The translations under genes were made by a program, and so were the position numbers. The notes under the pieces were generated by a model. It was not told where the DNA came from. It saw only the letters and a program-made list of their open reading frames with translations, and made no database searches. DNA of 64,000 nucleotides from Prevotella herbatica (GTDB lineage Bacteria > Bacteroidota > Bacteroidia > Bacteroidales > Bacteroidaceae), in the NCBI RefSeq assembly GCF_017347605.1, contig NZ_AP024484.1, positions 2,370,501-2,434,500 on the forward strand, read 5' to 3'. How positions within the stretch are numbered: the stretch's first letter is position 1; the number at the start of each line of letters is the position of its first letter. Of this stretch, positions 1-8,241 are shown piece after piece.

Positions 1-682
1 GGTATTCTCCAGTCACTCCTGTTTCTGATATCAGCACCCAGTTGTTTCCCTTTGCATTTGGAATTCGATACAAACATGGGAAGGTATAGCCGACACCATA
101 TTGTGACGGATCTGTTAGCTTAGAGTCTGGTCTATATTCCTCTTCATAGCTAGGCTTTGTACGTTCCCATCCCGTCATAGGTGTTATCTGTGGAGAAAGG
201 AAAGTCCTTGTTTGAGAAGGAAAGTTGAAACCGCTCACCTCTTTATATATAATAGCAGCCTTTGGATTGTCATTTTTCGGACGAGGCAAAGAGTATCTGA
301 AAGCGATATCGTTGTTAGATACATTGAATGTAATCTGCATTGGCAGGTTATCTGCGTTTACAAGATCAAGAGTAATTTGGTTAGCGTTATATTCTACATG
401 ACTTTTTTTAGTGCGAGTCATGTCATAGCTTTTATTTACTTTTGATTCTTCAGCATTAACAATTTTCAAATTTTTGGTAAAGTCACCATAATTGGCATTT
501 AGTCCTAATGCAGAACGTGATAATATTTCCGCTCCGTTGTAGTTTACTGAGTAGGTTGCTAGACCACCGTCGTCATTGATGTCGACTTTAAGTTTACCGT
601 CTGGCGAACTAACAATATGATTATCGGCAAAGGCAATGGTTACCGATAATAATGCCAATGATATTAAAGTTGCTCTCTTCAT
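1..682 (-). CDS. GH97 family glycoside hydrolase, N-terminal part (runs off the window)
   Basis: Reading the minus strand from the ATG at 682 gives an open frame to the window edge (about 227 residues, no stop). It begins with a signal peptide (MKRATLISLALLSVTIAFA) followed by NHIVSSPDGKLKVDIND and later FNFPSQTRTFLSPQITPMTGW, which is the layout of the N-terminal beta-sandwich of GH97 enzymes (SusB-like alpha-glucosidases/galactosidases, normally 650-700 residues, periplasmic). The catalytic barrel lies outside the window, so specificity cannot be judged. A consensus promoter lies 29 bp upstream of the start codon. Family call from recognition of the sequence pattern; no search was run. Confidence 0.8.
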   Translation of the reverse strand, partial: MKRATLISLALLSVTIAFADNHIVSSPDGKLKVDINDDGGLATYSVNYNGAEILSRSALGLNANYGDFTKNLKIVNAEESKVNKSYDMTRTKKSHVEYNANQITLDLVNADNLPMQITFNVSNNDIAFRYSLPRPKNDNPKAAIIYKEVSGFNFPSQTRTFLSPQITPMTGWERTKPSYEEEYRPDSKLTDPSQYGVGYTFPCLYRIPNAKGNNWVLISETGVTGEY

Positions 683-710
683 GTTATTGTATTTAATTAG
701 ATTTCTTTTA

Positions 711-740
711 CAAAGGTAGTGCAAACGAGTGGAAAAGCAA
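711..740 (-). promoter_or_regulatory. Bacteroidales promoter of the GH97 gene
   Basis: On the minus strand TTG (740-738), a 19-base spacer and TACCTTTG (718-711) match the Bacteroidales TTG-N19/20-TAnnTTTG consensus and point at the GH97 start 29 bp downstream. Confidence 0.7.
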
Positions 741-890
741 AATAAAACATCGTTTTAATTTTGTTTTCCCGAGCGCAGCCTATCTTCACCAATGGGTAAA
801 GGTAGTGCAAACGAGTGGAAAAGCAAAATAAAACATCGTTTTAATTTTGTTTTCCCGAGTGCCGCCTACCTTCAACTGGGTTAAAGGTAG
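712..890. repeat. Direct repeat, about 86 bp, two full copies plus a third start
   Basis: Copies begin at 712, 798 and 883 with AAAGGTAGTGCAA. The first two share about 65 bp including AAAATAAAACATCGTTTTAATTTT and CCCGAG; the third keeps only the first 13 bases or so. The first copy holds the -7 box and -33 element of the GH97 promoter; in the other two the box reads TACCTTTA. Confidence 0.75.
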
Positions 891-1337
891 TGCAAGCCGA
901 ACACAATACAAAATAAAATAGGAAATTTTATTTTTATTACTTATATGAATTTCATTCTCACCCCAAATACAATTACTTATTTCTCAGTTCGTCAAAATTT
1001 GTTGAGGCGCAGTTTACCTTAAATAGAGTCTGTTGTAGTGCAAATCTTATATAGAATAAGATTGATTTATTCATTCTTTATCTTATGATACTGTTTGATT
1101 TGAAATTAAAGTAAAATAATGCAAACTAACACTGTATATAATTTAAAAATGATATATTTGTGGTTTTCGTCATCTTTATTTTGTGAATGTCAACTAATTA
1201 TATGTTAATTGTGTGATTACAGTTTAATATTGTTAGTAGGAAATGCTTTTTGTCAGATGCTAGAAAGTCGATTTATGCTAATTTTACATCGATTTAAGGG
1301 TAAAAAAGAATATTTTTAGTTAAAAGGTCAGTTTATT
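891..1337. other. AT-rich intergenic region
   Basis: No coding frame with convincing composition is visible. It separates the GH97 promoter region from the fimbrial operon promoter. I see no inverted repeats flanking the fimbrial promoter that would mark an invertible promoter segment. Confidence 0.5.
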
Positions 1338-1368
1338 TTGTTATAACAAAAAAATGTTTATATCTTTG
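1338..1368 (+). promoter_or_regulatory. Promoter of the fimbrial operon with overlapping palindrome
   Basis: TTG (1338-1340), a 20-base spacer and TATCTTTG (1361-1368) form a full consensus promoter about 100 bp before the first gene. A perfect 16-bp palindrome, TTTTGTTATAACAAAA (1336-1351), covers the -33 element and could be an operator. The leader contains two small inverted repeats (ACAGCT/AGCTGT at 1383-1402 and AAGAACT/AGTTCTT at 1414-1437). Confidence 0.7.
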
Positions 1369-1468
1369 CACGATATTATATGACAGCTAAAAAAAGAGCT
1401 GTGTTACAGGCTCAAGAACTAGTAGAGTTGAGTTCTTCTATAAAGTGATAATTATTAGTGATAAGTAA

Positions 1469-2155
1469 ATGAGTTTTATTCTTGATGTGAAACTACAGAA
1501 TAGGTGTAGATTATTGTGTCCTATCTATTCATGCATTAGACGTTATCCATTATTGGCAAACATTAGGATTGTAAGATACTTGGGTGTTTGCAAAAGTAAT
1601 GTGTTGCGCTTTTTTATGCTCGTTTCTCTGATGCTTATCCTGATTAATCCTAATGCTAAAGCGCAAAATTTTGCCTTGAAAACTAATATGCTTTATGATG
1701 TTTTGTCTGTTCCTTCTTTAGGTTGTGAAGTTGCTGTAGAAAAGCATTTTTCGGTCAGTCTTATGTGTACTTACAACCCGATAAAATACGGAGATAAGAA
1801 GTGGAAGAACTTTTCTTTCCAACCGGAAATAAAATATTGGTTTCACCGTAAATTCACAGGACCCTTTGTCGGAATTAATATGATTACTGGTGGCTTCAAT
1901 GTTGATAATTTGCACGCTTATGGATTATATGGTAAGCACAGACAAGGTCACTTTGTCGGTGCTGGTATAAACGTTGGCTATAACCTAATACTGACTAATC
2001 ATTGTAGTATTGAATTCTCTTTGGGTGCAGACTACGTCCGTACTAAATTTGAAAGATTTCGAGAGGGGGATAATCCTTATAAAGAAGGTGACTTTACTGG
2101 AAATACCGTATTGCCTACGGGCACTGGGGTTACTCTTGTATACATAATAAAATAA
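1469..2155 (+). CDS. DUF3575 family protein, first gene of the fimbrial operon
   Basis: 228 residues from the first ATG. Residues 50-66 (from an internal ATG at 1616) look like a signal peptide ending in AKAQ, so the true start may be 1616, giving 179 residues, closer to the usual size of DUF3575 proteins. After the signal the pattern FALKTNMLYDVLSVPSLGCEVAVEKHFSV is typical of DUF3575, a small predicted outer-membrane beta-barrel often found at the head of Bacteroidales Mfa-type pilus operons. Alternating strands with aromatic girdles (GINVGYNLIL, FSLGADYVRT) support a barrel. It is followed after 22 bp by the DUF3868 gene. The molecular role in pilus biogenesis is not established. Confidence 0.8.
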   Translation: MSFILDVKLQNRCRLLCPIYSCIRRYPLLANIRIVRYLGVCKSNVLRFFMLVSLMLILINPNAKAQNFALKTNMLYDVLSVPSLGCEVAVEKHFSVSLMCTYNPIKYGDKKWKNFSFQPEIKYWFHRKFTGPFVGINMITGGFNVDNLHAYGLYGKHRQGHFVGAGINVGYNLILTNHCSIEFSLGADYVRTKFERFREGDNPYKEGDFTGNTVLPTGTGVTLVYIIK

Positions 2156-2177
2156 AAATTAAAAAATATCTAGATAT

Positions 2178-3671
2178 ATGAAATTTCATAAATTAACACT
2201 GCTGGCTCTAGCCCTAAGCTGCGTTTGCTGCTCTTTAGCTCAAACTGCGTATAAGGGGCAACTTTTCATCAACAACGAGAAGTTTACGATTCAAGGAAGT
2301 CTTCTTCGGGTCCAACTTCGTGTAAGTTACAACGATGACGTTCTTAACAATGGAGAAATGCTTAATTTCACCCCTGTTCTGAAAAACGGATTTCAGTCTC
2401 AAGCGCTTTCATCTGTAGTTATCAACAGTAAGGAACGTCTGAAGTATGAAAACAGAAAGGATTATTTTAATGACTTGATCCGTACAAATGTACCTGTTGT
2501 AACGAAAGACCCAAGACATGGTACTAGATATTTTATCTATGATACCACTATCCCTTACAATGACTGGATGAGAAATGCGTCTTTGTTTATCGAGAGTGAA
2601 GAGCGTGGATGGGGACATACACCTCATGTATATGAGGATAAGGTATTTAAACAGATCGTTCTTAACACTGTTCCTACATCAACTTCTGATTTTACTGTAG
2701 ACGAGGTATTTGTAAATGGTGGTTCTTCTGCTAAAGCAGATTGGGTGCAATTTCTTGACCCTACGAATGTTTACAGTTCTGAACTTTCAATGAGTGGAGT
2801 AATTCCTCTTATGGACAGCAGAAAAATTGGAAAATTGAGTAATCGTAAGTTTAATAAGGCTATATATGAAGAATTAAAGAAATCACTTGATTCTCAGTTG
2901 CAGGTTCAAGGTACGGTTGTTCGTAATGTAGCTATTGTTGGTTATGGTGCACCTATCGGTAATTATAAGAAAAATGAAATAGAATCTAATGAGAGAGCTC
3001 TTAGTTTGAAGCAGTTCTTGATGAAAAATAATTCTACAGCTACTGATGGTCTTACTGTTACTTGGGTACCAGAAGATTGGGATAGCATAGCTAGTCTTGT
3101 TGATAAAAGTAGTATGAAACTCAGTGGAGCTGCTTTGGATATCATCCGTACAGAGGATGTTGTTGCAGGACGTGAAGATGAATTGAAAATGCTCGGTGAC
3201 GGTGCTCCTTATGCTTACATGAAACACTATGTGTTCCCAGAAGTATGCAGATTGAAATATACTGCGATTCTTGAACGTAAGTCTAACGGATATAATTCTG
3301 GTAATACTGCCTTCAATAATGCTACTGCAGTTTCTGTTTCTCAGATGTATGCATCTGCTAATAACTTTAAGGTTGGATCTTCTGAATTCAATGATATAAT
3401 GGACCTCTCAGCTCGTCTGTTCCCAGATAATGTTGAAGCTAATATTGATGCTGCTGGTGTGGCTTTGATTCGTGGTAATATTGCTCAGGCACAGAACTAT
3501 CTAAACCGTTGGGAGACAGATCCACGCGCTTATAATAATCTTGGTGTAATGTATATGCTACAGGGTGATTTGTCTAAGGCAGAGGTATATTTGAAGATGG
3601 CTGCTGCTGGTGGAGTACAACAAGCTAGAAAAGTGCTTGATTATCTTAGCAATGTGAAGAAGCTTAAATAG
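2178..3671 (+). CDS. DUF3868/OmpA-like fimbrial accessory protein with C-terminal TPR
   Basis: 497 residues. A signal peptide (residues 1-21, ending CCSLAQ) precedes a DUF3868-type domain (about 25-200). Residues about 245-290 (VAIVGYGAPIGNYKKNE then SNERALSLKQFL) match the peptidoglycan-binding OmpA-like pattern of a GxAxPxG loop followed by LSxxRA. The C-terminus (about 420-490) reads as one or two TPR units (AYNNLGVMYMLQGDLSKAEVYL). It probably sits in the periplasm or outer membrane, anchored to peptidoglycan, and supports pilus assembly together with the DUF3575 barrel. The order DUF3575-DUF3868-fimbrillin-anchor is the common layout of type V pilus loci in Bacteroidales. Confidence 0.8.
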   Translation: MKFHKLTLLALALSCVCCSLAQTAYKGQLFINNEKFTIQGSLLRVQLRVSYNDDVLNNGEMLNFTPVLKNGFQSQALSSVVINSKERLKYENRKDYFNDLIRTNVPVVTKDPRHGTRYFIYDTTIPYNDWMRNASLFIESEERGWGHTPHVYEDKVFKQIVLNTVPTSTSDFTVDEVFVNGGSSAKADWVQFLDPTNVYSSELSMSGVIPLMDSRKIGKLSNRKFNKAIYEELKKSLDSQLQVQGTVVRNVAIVGYGAPIGNYKKNEIESNERALSLKQFLMKNNSTATDGLTVTWVPEDWDSIASLVDKSSMKLSGAALDIIRTEDVVAGREDELKMLGDGAPYAYMKHYVFPEVCRLKYTAILERKSNGYNSGNTAFNNATAVSVSQMYASANNFKVGSSEFNDIMDLSARLFPDNVEANIDAAGVALIRGNIAQAQNYLNRWETDPRAYNNLGVMYMLQGDLSKAEVYLKMAAAGGVQQARKVLDYLSNVKKLK

Positions 3672-3722
3672 GATTGAGAAGATTAAATTTTAATAAATAA
3701 TAAATTACAAATAATTTTTCTT

Positions 3723-4985
3723 ATGAAAGGAATAATAATTAAAATTCAGACTCTGCTACTTTGTGGAGTCCTAATCACTGGACTTTTTTCTTCTTGTGCT
3801 AGTGATGACAATATTGAGACTGGTACCAAGGTAAATCCTGGAGATAAGGTGTTGACTCTTACTCTCAATACTCCGAAAGCAACAACTACTCGTGCTACTA
3901 ACATGACTGCAAACACCACAGAAGATCAGATTAATAGATTGACTATTGGTATATTTAGTTCTGATGGTAATACAGTTAGAACTATTCAGGAGTTGAGTTC
4001 TGATGCTGCTATAGGAACTACAGGTACTTTTTTTACAGATGGAACTAAAAAAGAAACGACTGCAACTTTGGTAACAAATTCTTTGGCAGATGGGGATATG
4101 GTATTGGTAGCAGTTAATGCTCCAACTACGACTTTTAATGGTTGCACCAAAGCATCTGACTTTGAGGACAAAACAATAGCTATAGATGCGGCTCTTGCTA
4201 CTGACGACAAAAATAATATCGGAACTGCTGAGGCTAAAAATAACATACCAATGTATGGTTCTGGCAATATAATAAAACCAGCTACTGGATCAACTACCTA
4301 TACTGCAAATGTTAATGTTAATCATCAGCTGGCAAAGATAACTTTAAGCGATTTAGCTGTTGCTTTTGATCCGAACGGTCCTTATAAGAATGCTATTTTT
4401 ACACCGACTAGTTTTTTCTTGATTAATGTTCCTGAAGATTTAAAATTCAATTCAGATGCATGGTCTGGTTCTACTATAATTTACCACGGTAATGATGATA
4501 AGGCAACTACATATAAGGAGTACCTCGGTACAGGAAGTGTAACTGTTAGCCCTTTGCAAGTTGCTGCTTCAAAAACATCATCTGTTACCCTTAATAAATT
4601 TTTTTATACGATGCCTAACAGTGATGTAGCAAATAACACTAAATTGGTGATTTGCGGTACATTTGATTCTGATGGTGATGGTACGCCTGATCCTGGCAAT
4701 ACGTTTGATTCAAATGGTGATGGTACGCCTGATACAAATCCTGTATACTATCCAGTAAATATAAATTGGGTATATGATACTGCAACAAAGAAATCAGGTC
4801 CTGCCGATAAAGCTGTGGGCATTATTGCTAAGCAGGTTTCTCCTAACAAAAATTATATCTGCAATGTTAAGATAAAGACTAAGGGTGCAGCTTCTCCAAC
4901 TGCAACCATAGATCCTGAGGACGTTTCAGTAACAGTTAAGGTTGCATCATTTGATAATGTGTCACAGGAAACTGTTTTTGAATAA
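3723..4985 (+). CDS. Major fimbrillin, Mfa1-like (type V pilin)
   Basis: 420 residues with a lipoprotein signal (lipobox LFSSC, Cys25). The segment TTTRATNMTANTTEDQINRLTIGIF carries a T-R-A site at Arg57; type V pilins are lipidated, exported, cut after an Arg by a trypsin-like protease, and polymerise by donor-strand exchange. The C-terminal strand (VTVKVASFDNVSQETVFE) fits a donor/acceptor strand region. Residues about 316-340 hold two copies of a FDS(D/N)GDGTPD motif resembling the DxDxDG calcium loops of thrombospondin type 3 repeats, unusual for a fimbrillin. Position before the Mfa2-like anchor supports it being the main shaft subunit. Confidence 0.8.
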   Translation: MKGIIIKIQTLLLCGVLITGLFSSCASDDNIETGTKVNPGDKVLTLTLNTPKATTTRATNMTANTTEDQINRLTIGIFSSDGNTVRTIQELSSDAAIGTTGTFFTDGTKKETTATLVTNSLADGDMVLVAVNAPTTTFNGCTKASDFEDKTIAIDAALATDDKNNIGTAEAKNNIPMYGSGNIIKPATGSTTYTANVNVNHQLAKITLSDLAVAFDPNGPYKNAIFTPTSFFLINVPEDLKFNSDAWSGSTIIYHGNDDKATTYKEYLGTGSVTVSPLQVAASKTSSVTLNKFFYTMPNSDVANNTKLVICGTFDSDGDGTPDPGNTFDSNGDGTPDTNPVYYPVNINWVYDTATKKSGPADKAVGIIAKQVSPNKNYICNVKIKTKGAASPTATIDPEDVSVTVKVASFDNVSQETVFE

Positions 4986-5018
4986 ATAGTTAAAAGACTT
5001 TGAATAAGTATTATCATT

Positions 5019-5897
5019 ATGCGTAATGGAATTAAGACAATATTAATTGGACTTTTGCTGTCAATGATTATGGCATCATGCATTTACGATGAGTATCCTG
5101 ATCGTAAACAATGTGATTTGATGCTTAATATCGTTGATAGCACAGGTTCACATTCTAATATACCTGATTCTGTTGCGCATAAATATGATGTTTATTGGTT
5201 TGTAAATGGTATCTACAAACAGACAATAAGTGCAGAAGATGATGGCTTATACAGATTGTCATTTGACAAGGGGGATCGAATTACTTTCGTTGCTATTGCT
5301 GCGAAAGATACTGCTGCTTGTAAGATGAATGTACCATCCGTGGGGGAGTCAATAAAGAATGTTTGGCTTCAACTCAAAACTAGTAGTAATAATATTTCTC
5401 CTCAACCTAGTGCTATTTATTACGGTAGTATTGATACCACGGCTACTGCGTCTGATCCGACAAGTAATAGATATGTTATATCTATGAAGGATGTTCGTTC
5501 TAGAATTAGTGTAAGAGTTAATGGACTAAGGGAGCGTTTTGGTGATGGTAACTATCGCATAGTTGTAGAGGGATTGCGTAGTGGTATTGCTTATGATGGT
5601 TCAACTTCTGGTGAATTGATAAACTATGAGTTTACTGGTAAATTTGATTCCGAAGGTAATTATGTTACAGGAAATGCAATGGTTTTCGCATCTGGTTCCG
5701 ATGAGAGGGTTCGTGTTCGTGTTTATAAAGAGGATGGTGGAATGCTCTTCGATAGGGATGTTGATGAGGATAATAAACCTCTGATTGTGAATAAGCGTGA
5801 CAATATCGTTTTTGTGATAAACGCCAGTTACTCTACAGATATGACTATTAGAATTGTGCCTTGGGATGAGGTCCCTAATCCTGGTGTATTCCAATAA
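5019..5897 (+). CDS. FimB/Mfa2-like fimbrial anchor lipoprotein
   Basis: 292 residues. Lipobox MASC (Cys21), followed by IYDEYPDRKQCDLMLNIVD and later VYWFVNGIYKQTI and FVAIAAKD, the pattern of FimB/Mfa2 (DUF1812) proteins. In Porphyromonas the homologues anchor the pilus in the outer membrane and terminate its growth. Consistent with that role, it lacks the T-R-A maturation site that its two fimbrillin neighbours carry. It starts 33 bp after the major fimbrillin and ends 9 bp before the next gene. Confidence 0.8.
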   Translation: MRNGIKTILIGLLLSMIMASCIYDEYPDRKQCDLMLNIVDSTGSHSNIPDSVAHKYDVYWFVNGIYKQTISAEDDGLYRLSFDKGDRITFVAIAAKDTAACKMNVPSVGESIKNVWLQLKTSSNNISPQPSAIYYGSIDTTATASDPTSNRYVISMKDVRSRISVRVNGLRERFGDGNYRIVVEGLRSGIAYDGSTSGELINYEFTGKFDSEGNYVTGNAMVFASGSDERVRVRVYKEDGGMLFDRDVDEDNKPLIVNKRDNIVFVINASYSTDMTIRIVPWDEVPNPGVFQ

Positions 5898-5906
5898 GTT
5901 GACTGA

Positions 5907-7061
5907 ATGTTAAATTTTATGACATTAAACAGTAAACATAATATATTTCAAAAAGTTGTTTTCAGTTTCATTGTTCTTGTCTCTTTCACTGCATCTTTTT
6001 TGATGCAGTCTTGTAGTGAGAATGATAATCCTGAAGATGATAAGGCTGTTGTTGTGTTGACATGTAAGTCTTTAGATTCTGAAACATCAACGAAACAGGA
6101 CAGCAGTGTTACGCGTGCGATTACATCGACAACAGAAAATCAAATAAATAATGTTACTGTATTTATTTTTGATAGTAATGGTGATGTGATAGGTAGTGGT
6201 TATGGAGCTGGTGATATTACTCATACTGGTGCTAGTGTTACTATTACAACCAGACCTGCCGTAGGATGTACAATCTATGTGGTTGCAAATGTTAGTAGTG
6301 GAACGTTTAAAGGTGTGTATAATAAAACTCTGTTTGATCAGCAATATGCTACTATAACAGCCCCTTCTTATCTTCAAGATGATAAAACCAATATTGATAC
6401 TTATCCTATCATGTTTGCTCAAGAGGCAGGAGTTGAAATAAAATCTGGAACTAAATTAGAGAAAACAATTGCTGTTGCGAGGTTATTGAGCAAGATAACG
6501 TTTAATATAAAACCAAAAAAGACTTCAGCGAGTCTTTATCCTATTACAATAGATGGTTATCAACTGCACCATGTACCTTTGGCTTGTTATTATGTTGATA
6601 CTTATACGTCAGAACCTAATACAGTTTCTTATGGTGATTTTGATCCTGTTGCACTAACGACAAAGACAACCGATGGTAACACGCTCTCTTTCACATATTA
6701 TGTGTATGAAAATTTGGCTGGCAAAAATTCAGCTTCTACTACATGGAAGGATAGAAACAAAATTAACACTTCAGGCCTCAATGTATCTTATCTGACAGTG
6801 GATGCTCATACTGATATCTGGAAAAGTAGATTCTATATTTATCTAGGTGGAAAGATTCTTACTTCAACTGGTACGAGTGGTGCTACCTATGATTATTCTG
6901 ATTATAATATCTATCGTAATACTAATTATACAGTTACGGTGAATATTACTGGTAGTGGGGCTAGTGAAGATGATGTGAGAGTGGACTATGATGCTAATAT
7001 CTATTTCGATGCGCCTGGGATTAAACAGTGGACTAATAATTCAATAGACGTATCGATGTAG
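5907..7061 (+). CDS. Second fimbrillin (minor subunit or tip candidate)
   Basis: 384 residues; an alternative ATG four codons in (5919) is possible. The lipobox is LMQSC (Cys36 from the first ATG) and a T-R-A site lies at Arg70 (SSVTRAITSTTENQINNVTVFIF), mirroring the major fimbrillin. Phrases such as GCTIYVVANVSSGTFKGV and ARLLSKITFNIKP are typical of Mfa1/FimA-type N-terminal domains. Last gene of the operon, in the place where tip or accessory fimbrillins usually sit. Its stop is 2 bp from the stop of the convergent recombinase gene. Confidence 0.75.
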   Translation: MLNFMTLNSKHNIFQKVVFSFIVLVSFTASFLMQSCSENDNPEDDKAVVVLTCKSLDSETSTKQDSSVTRAITSTTENQINNVTVFIFDSNGDVIGSGYGAGDITHTGASVTITTRPAVGCTIYVVANVSSGTFKGVYNKTLFDQQYATITAPSYLQDDKTNIDTYPIMFAQEAGVEIKSGTKLEKTIAVARLLSKITFNIKPKKTSASLYPITIDGYQLHHVPLACYYVDTYTSEPNTVSYGDFDPVALTTKTTDGNTLSFTYYVYENLAGKNSASTTWKDRNKINTSGLNVSYLTVDAHTDIWKSRFYIYLGGKILTSTGTSGATYDYSDYNIYRNTNYTVTVNITGSGASEDDVRVDYDANIYFDAPGIKQWTNNSIDVSM

Positions 7062-7063
7062 TT

Positions 7064-8074
7064 TTATTCTACAGCACTTATTATGCGCTCGTTAGCAAAG
7101 TCGATACGCCTGTTGTCCATTGACTTCAGATATATTCTTGTAGTCTTCTCTGATGTGTGACCCATTCCGTCGCTTATCACGTCTATAGGAATTTCCATAT
7201 CTAATGCTGCGCTTGCCCATGAGTGTCTTGCTACATACATTGTAAGGTTGCAGTCTAATCCTAGTTCTTTAGCTATCTTTTTTAAATTGTTGTTTATTGC
7301 CCTTTGACGACTGCGATATTGTGTACGCTCGTTGTCTTTGTTTGAATTCACTATCGGCAATAAATATGTACTGTCATTGCATGGATAGCGTTGTATGATG
7401 TCGCGCATGCATTGTTCCAATTTTATAGACAATATTTGACCTGTTTTCTTTCTTCGATAGGTGAGAAAACCATATTCAATATCTGTTTTCTTTAGGAATG
7501 CCATATCAACAAACGACATGCCGCGCGTATAGAAACTAAACATGAACATGTCTCTAGCAAATTCCATTGATTTTCTTATTTTTGTCATGCTTCTGATCTT
7601 ACTGATGTCTAGTGTTGGTATAGCACGCTTCAAAGTCTTGTCAACTCCTGTATAAACATGCCTAAATGGTCTACTGTCAAATATTAACTCGCTGTCTACA
7701 GCTCTATTGTAAACAGCTCGCAATATGCGCATATAAAAAGAACTGGAGTTCATTGTGACACCTCCAGAACGCAAAAAAGTCTCGTATGATTCTATTAGCA
7801 TGCAGTCTATATCCTGCATATTAATATCTTTATTCTTTCTGAATTTTTTAAAACTGTGTAGTGTACTAGTATATGTCTCAGCAGTGCGGTTATGCCCATT
7901 TTGAGATAATTGAGTAATAACATTTTTCATAAATGCAAAAAGAGAATGTTTATCTACTTTTTGTTTAGGTGTATCGTTTGTTATGTGACCTATACCTTTA
8001 TCATCTACCTTAATTACAATGTCTTTACCCTTCTTAATTGTACCTTCAGAAATATCAATAATAATTTTTACCAT
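7064..8074 (-). CDS. Tyrosine recombinase (phage integrase family)
   Basis: 336 residues. An N-terminal SAM-like DNA-binding domain (about 45-135) precedes a complete catalytic domain: Arg184 (FYTRGMSFVDMAFL), Lys209/210 in the beta-hairpin (RRKKTGQ), Arg283 in YVARHSWAS, His306 in MGHTSEKTTRIYL and the nucleophile Tyr315. Box II has Tyr280 where many members have His, as I recall for Bacteroides invertase-type enzymes (Mpi/Tsr group). All residues needed for cleavage seem present. It lies between the fimbrial operon and the cassette array, on the same strand as the inverted cassette gene. It could act on the cassette palindromes, on a fimbrial switch, or on a site elsewhere; the sequence alone does not decide. 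Confidence 0.88.
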   Translation of the reverse strand: MVKIIIDISEGTIKKGKDIVIKVDDKGIGHITNDTPKQKVDKHSLFAFMKNVITQLSQNGHNRTAETYTSTLHSFKKFRKNKDINMQDIDCMLIESYETFLRSGGVTMNSSSFYMRILRAVYNRAVDSELIFDSRPFRHVYTGVDKTLKRAIPTLDISKIRSMTKIRKSMEFARDMFMFSFYTRGMSFVDMAFLKKTDIEYGFLTYRRKKTGQILSIKLEQCMRDIIQRYPCNDSTYLLPIVNSNKDNERTQYRSRQRAINNNLKKIAKELGLDCNLTMYVARHSWASAALDMEIPIDVISDGMGHTSEKTTRIYLKSMDNRRIDFANERIISAVE

Positions 8075-8096
8075 AAATCCCTTAATCTTGAAGGTC

Positions 8097-8104
8097 CAAA
8101 GGTA
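8097..8104 (-). promoter_or_regulatory. Candidate -7 box of the recombinase gene
   Basis: TACCTTTG on the minus strand, 22 bp upstream of the recombinase ATG. No TTG lies at the expected -33 distance, so the promoter may be weak. Confidence 0.45.
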
Positions 8105-8241
8105 AGATAAAAATTGGATATATTATTATAATATTTGTAATATAGTTGTATAAATTGAAGAAAATATTCATTAATATTGTCAAATCGGCATTTATTTCAG
8201 ATTATTTATGCAGTTTGAAACTCCTGTTTTTAATAAAAAAG

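Noticed and set aside
212..445. 77-residue plus-strand open frame
   Set aside because: Antisense to the GH97 coding sequence.
950..1470. Invertible promoter segment before the fimbrial operon
   Set aside because: I looked for flanking inverted repeats of useful length and saw none; only short leader hairpins and the operator-like palindrome.
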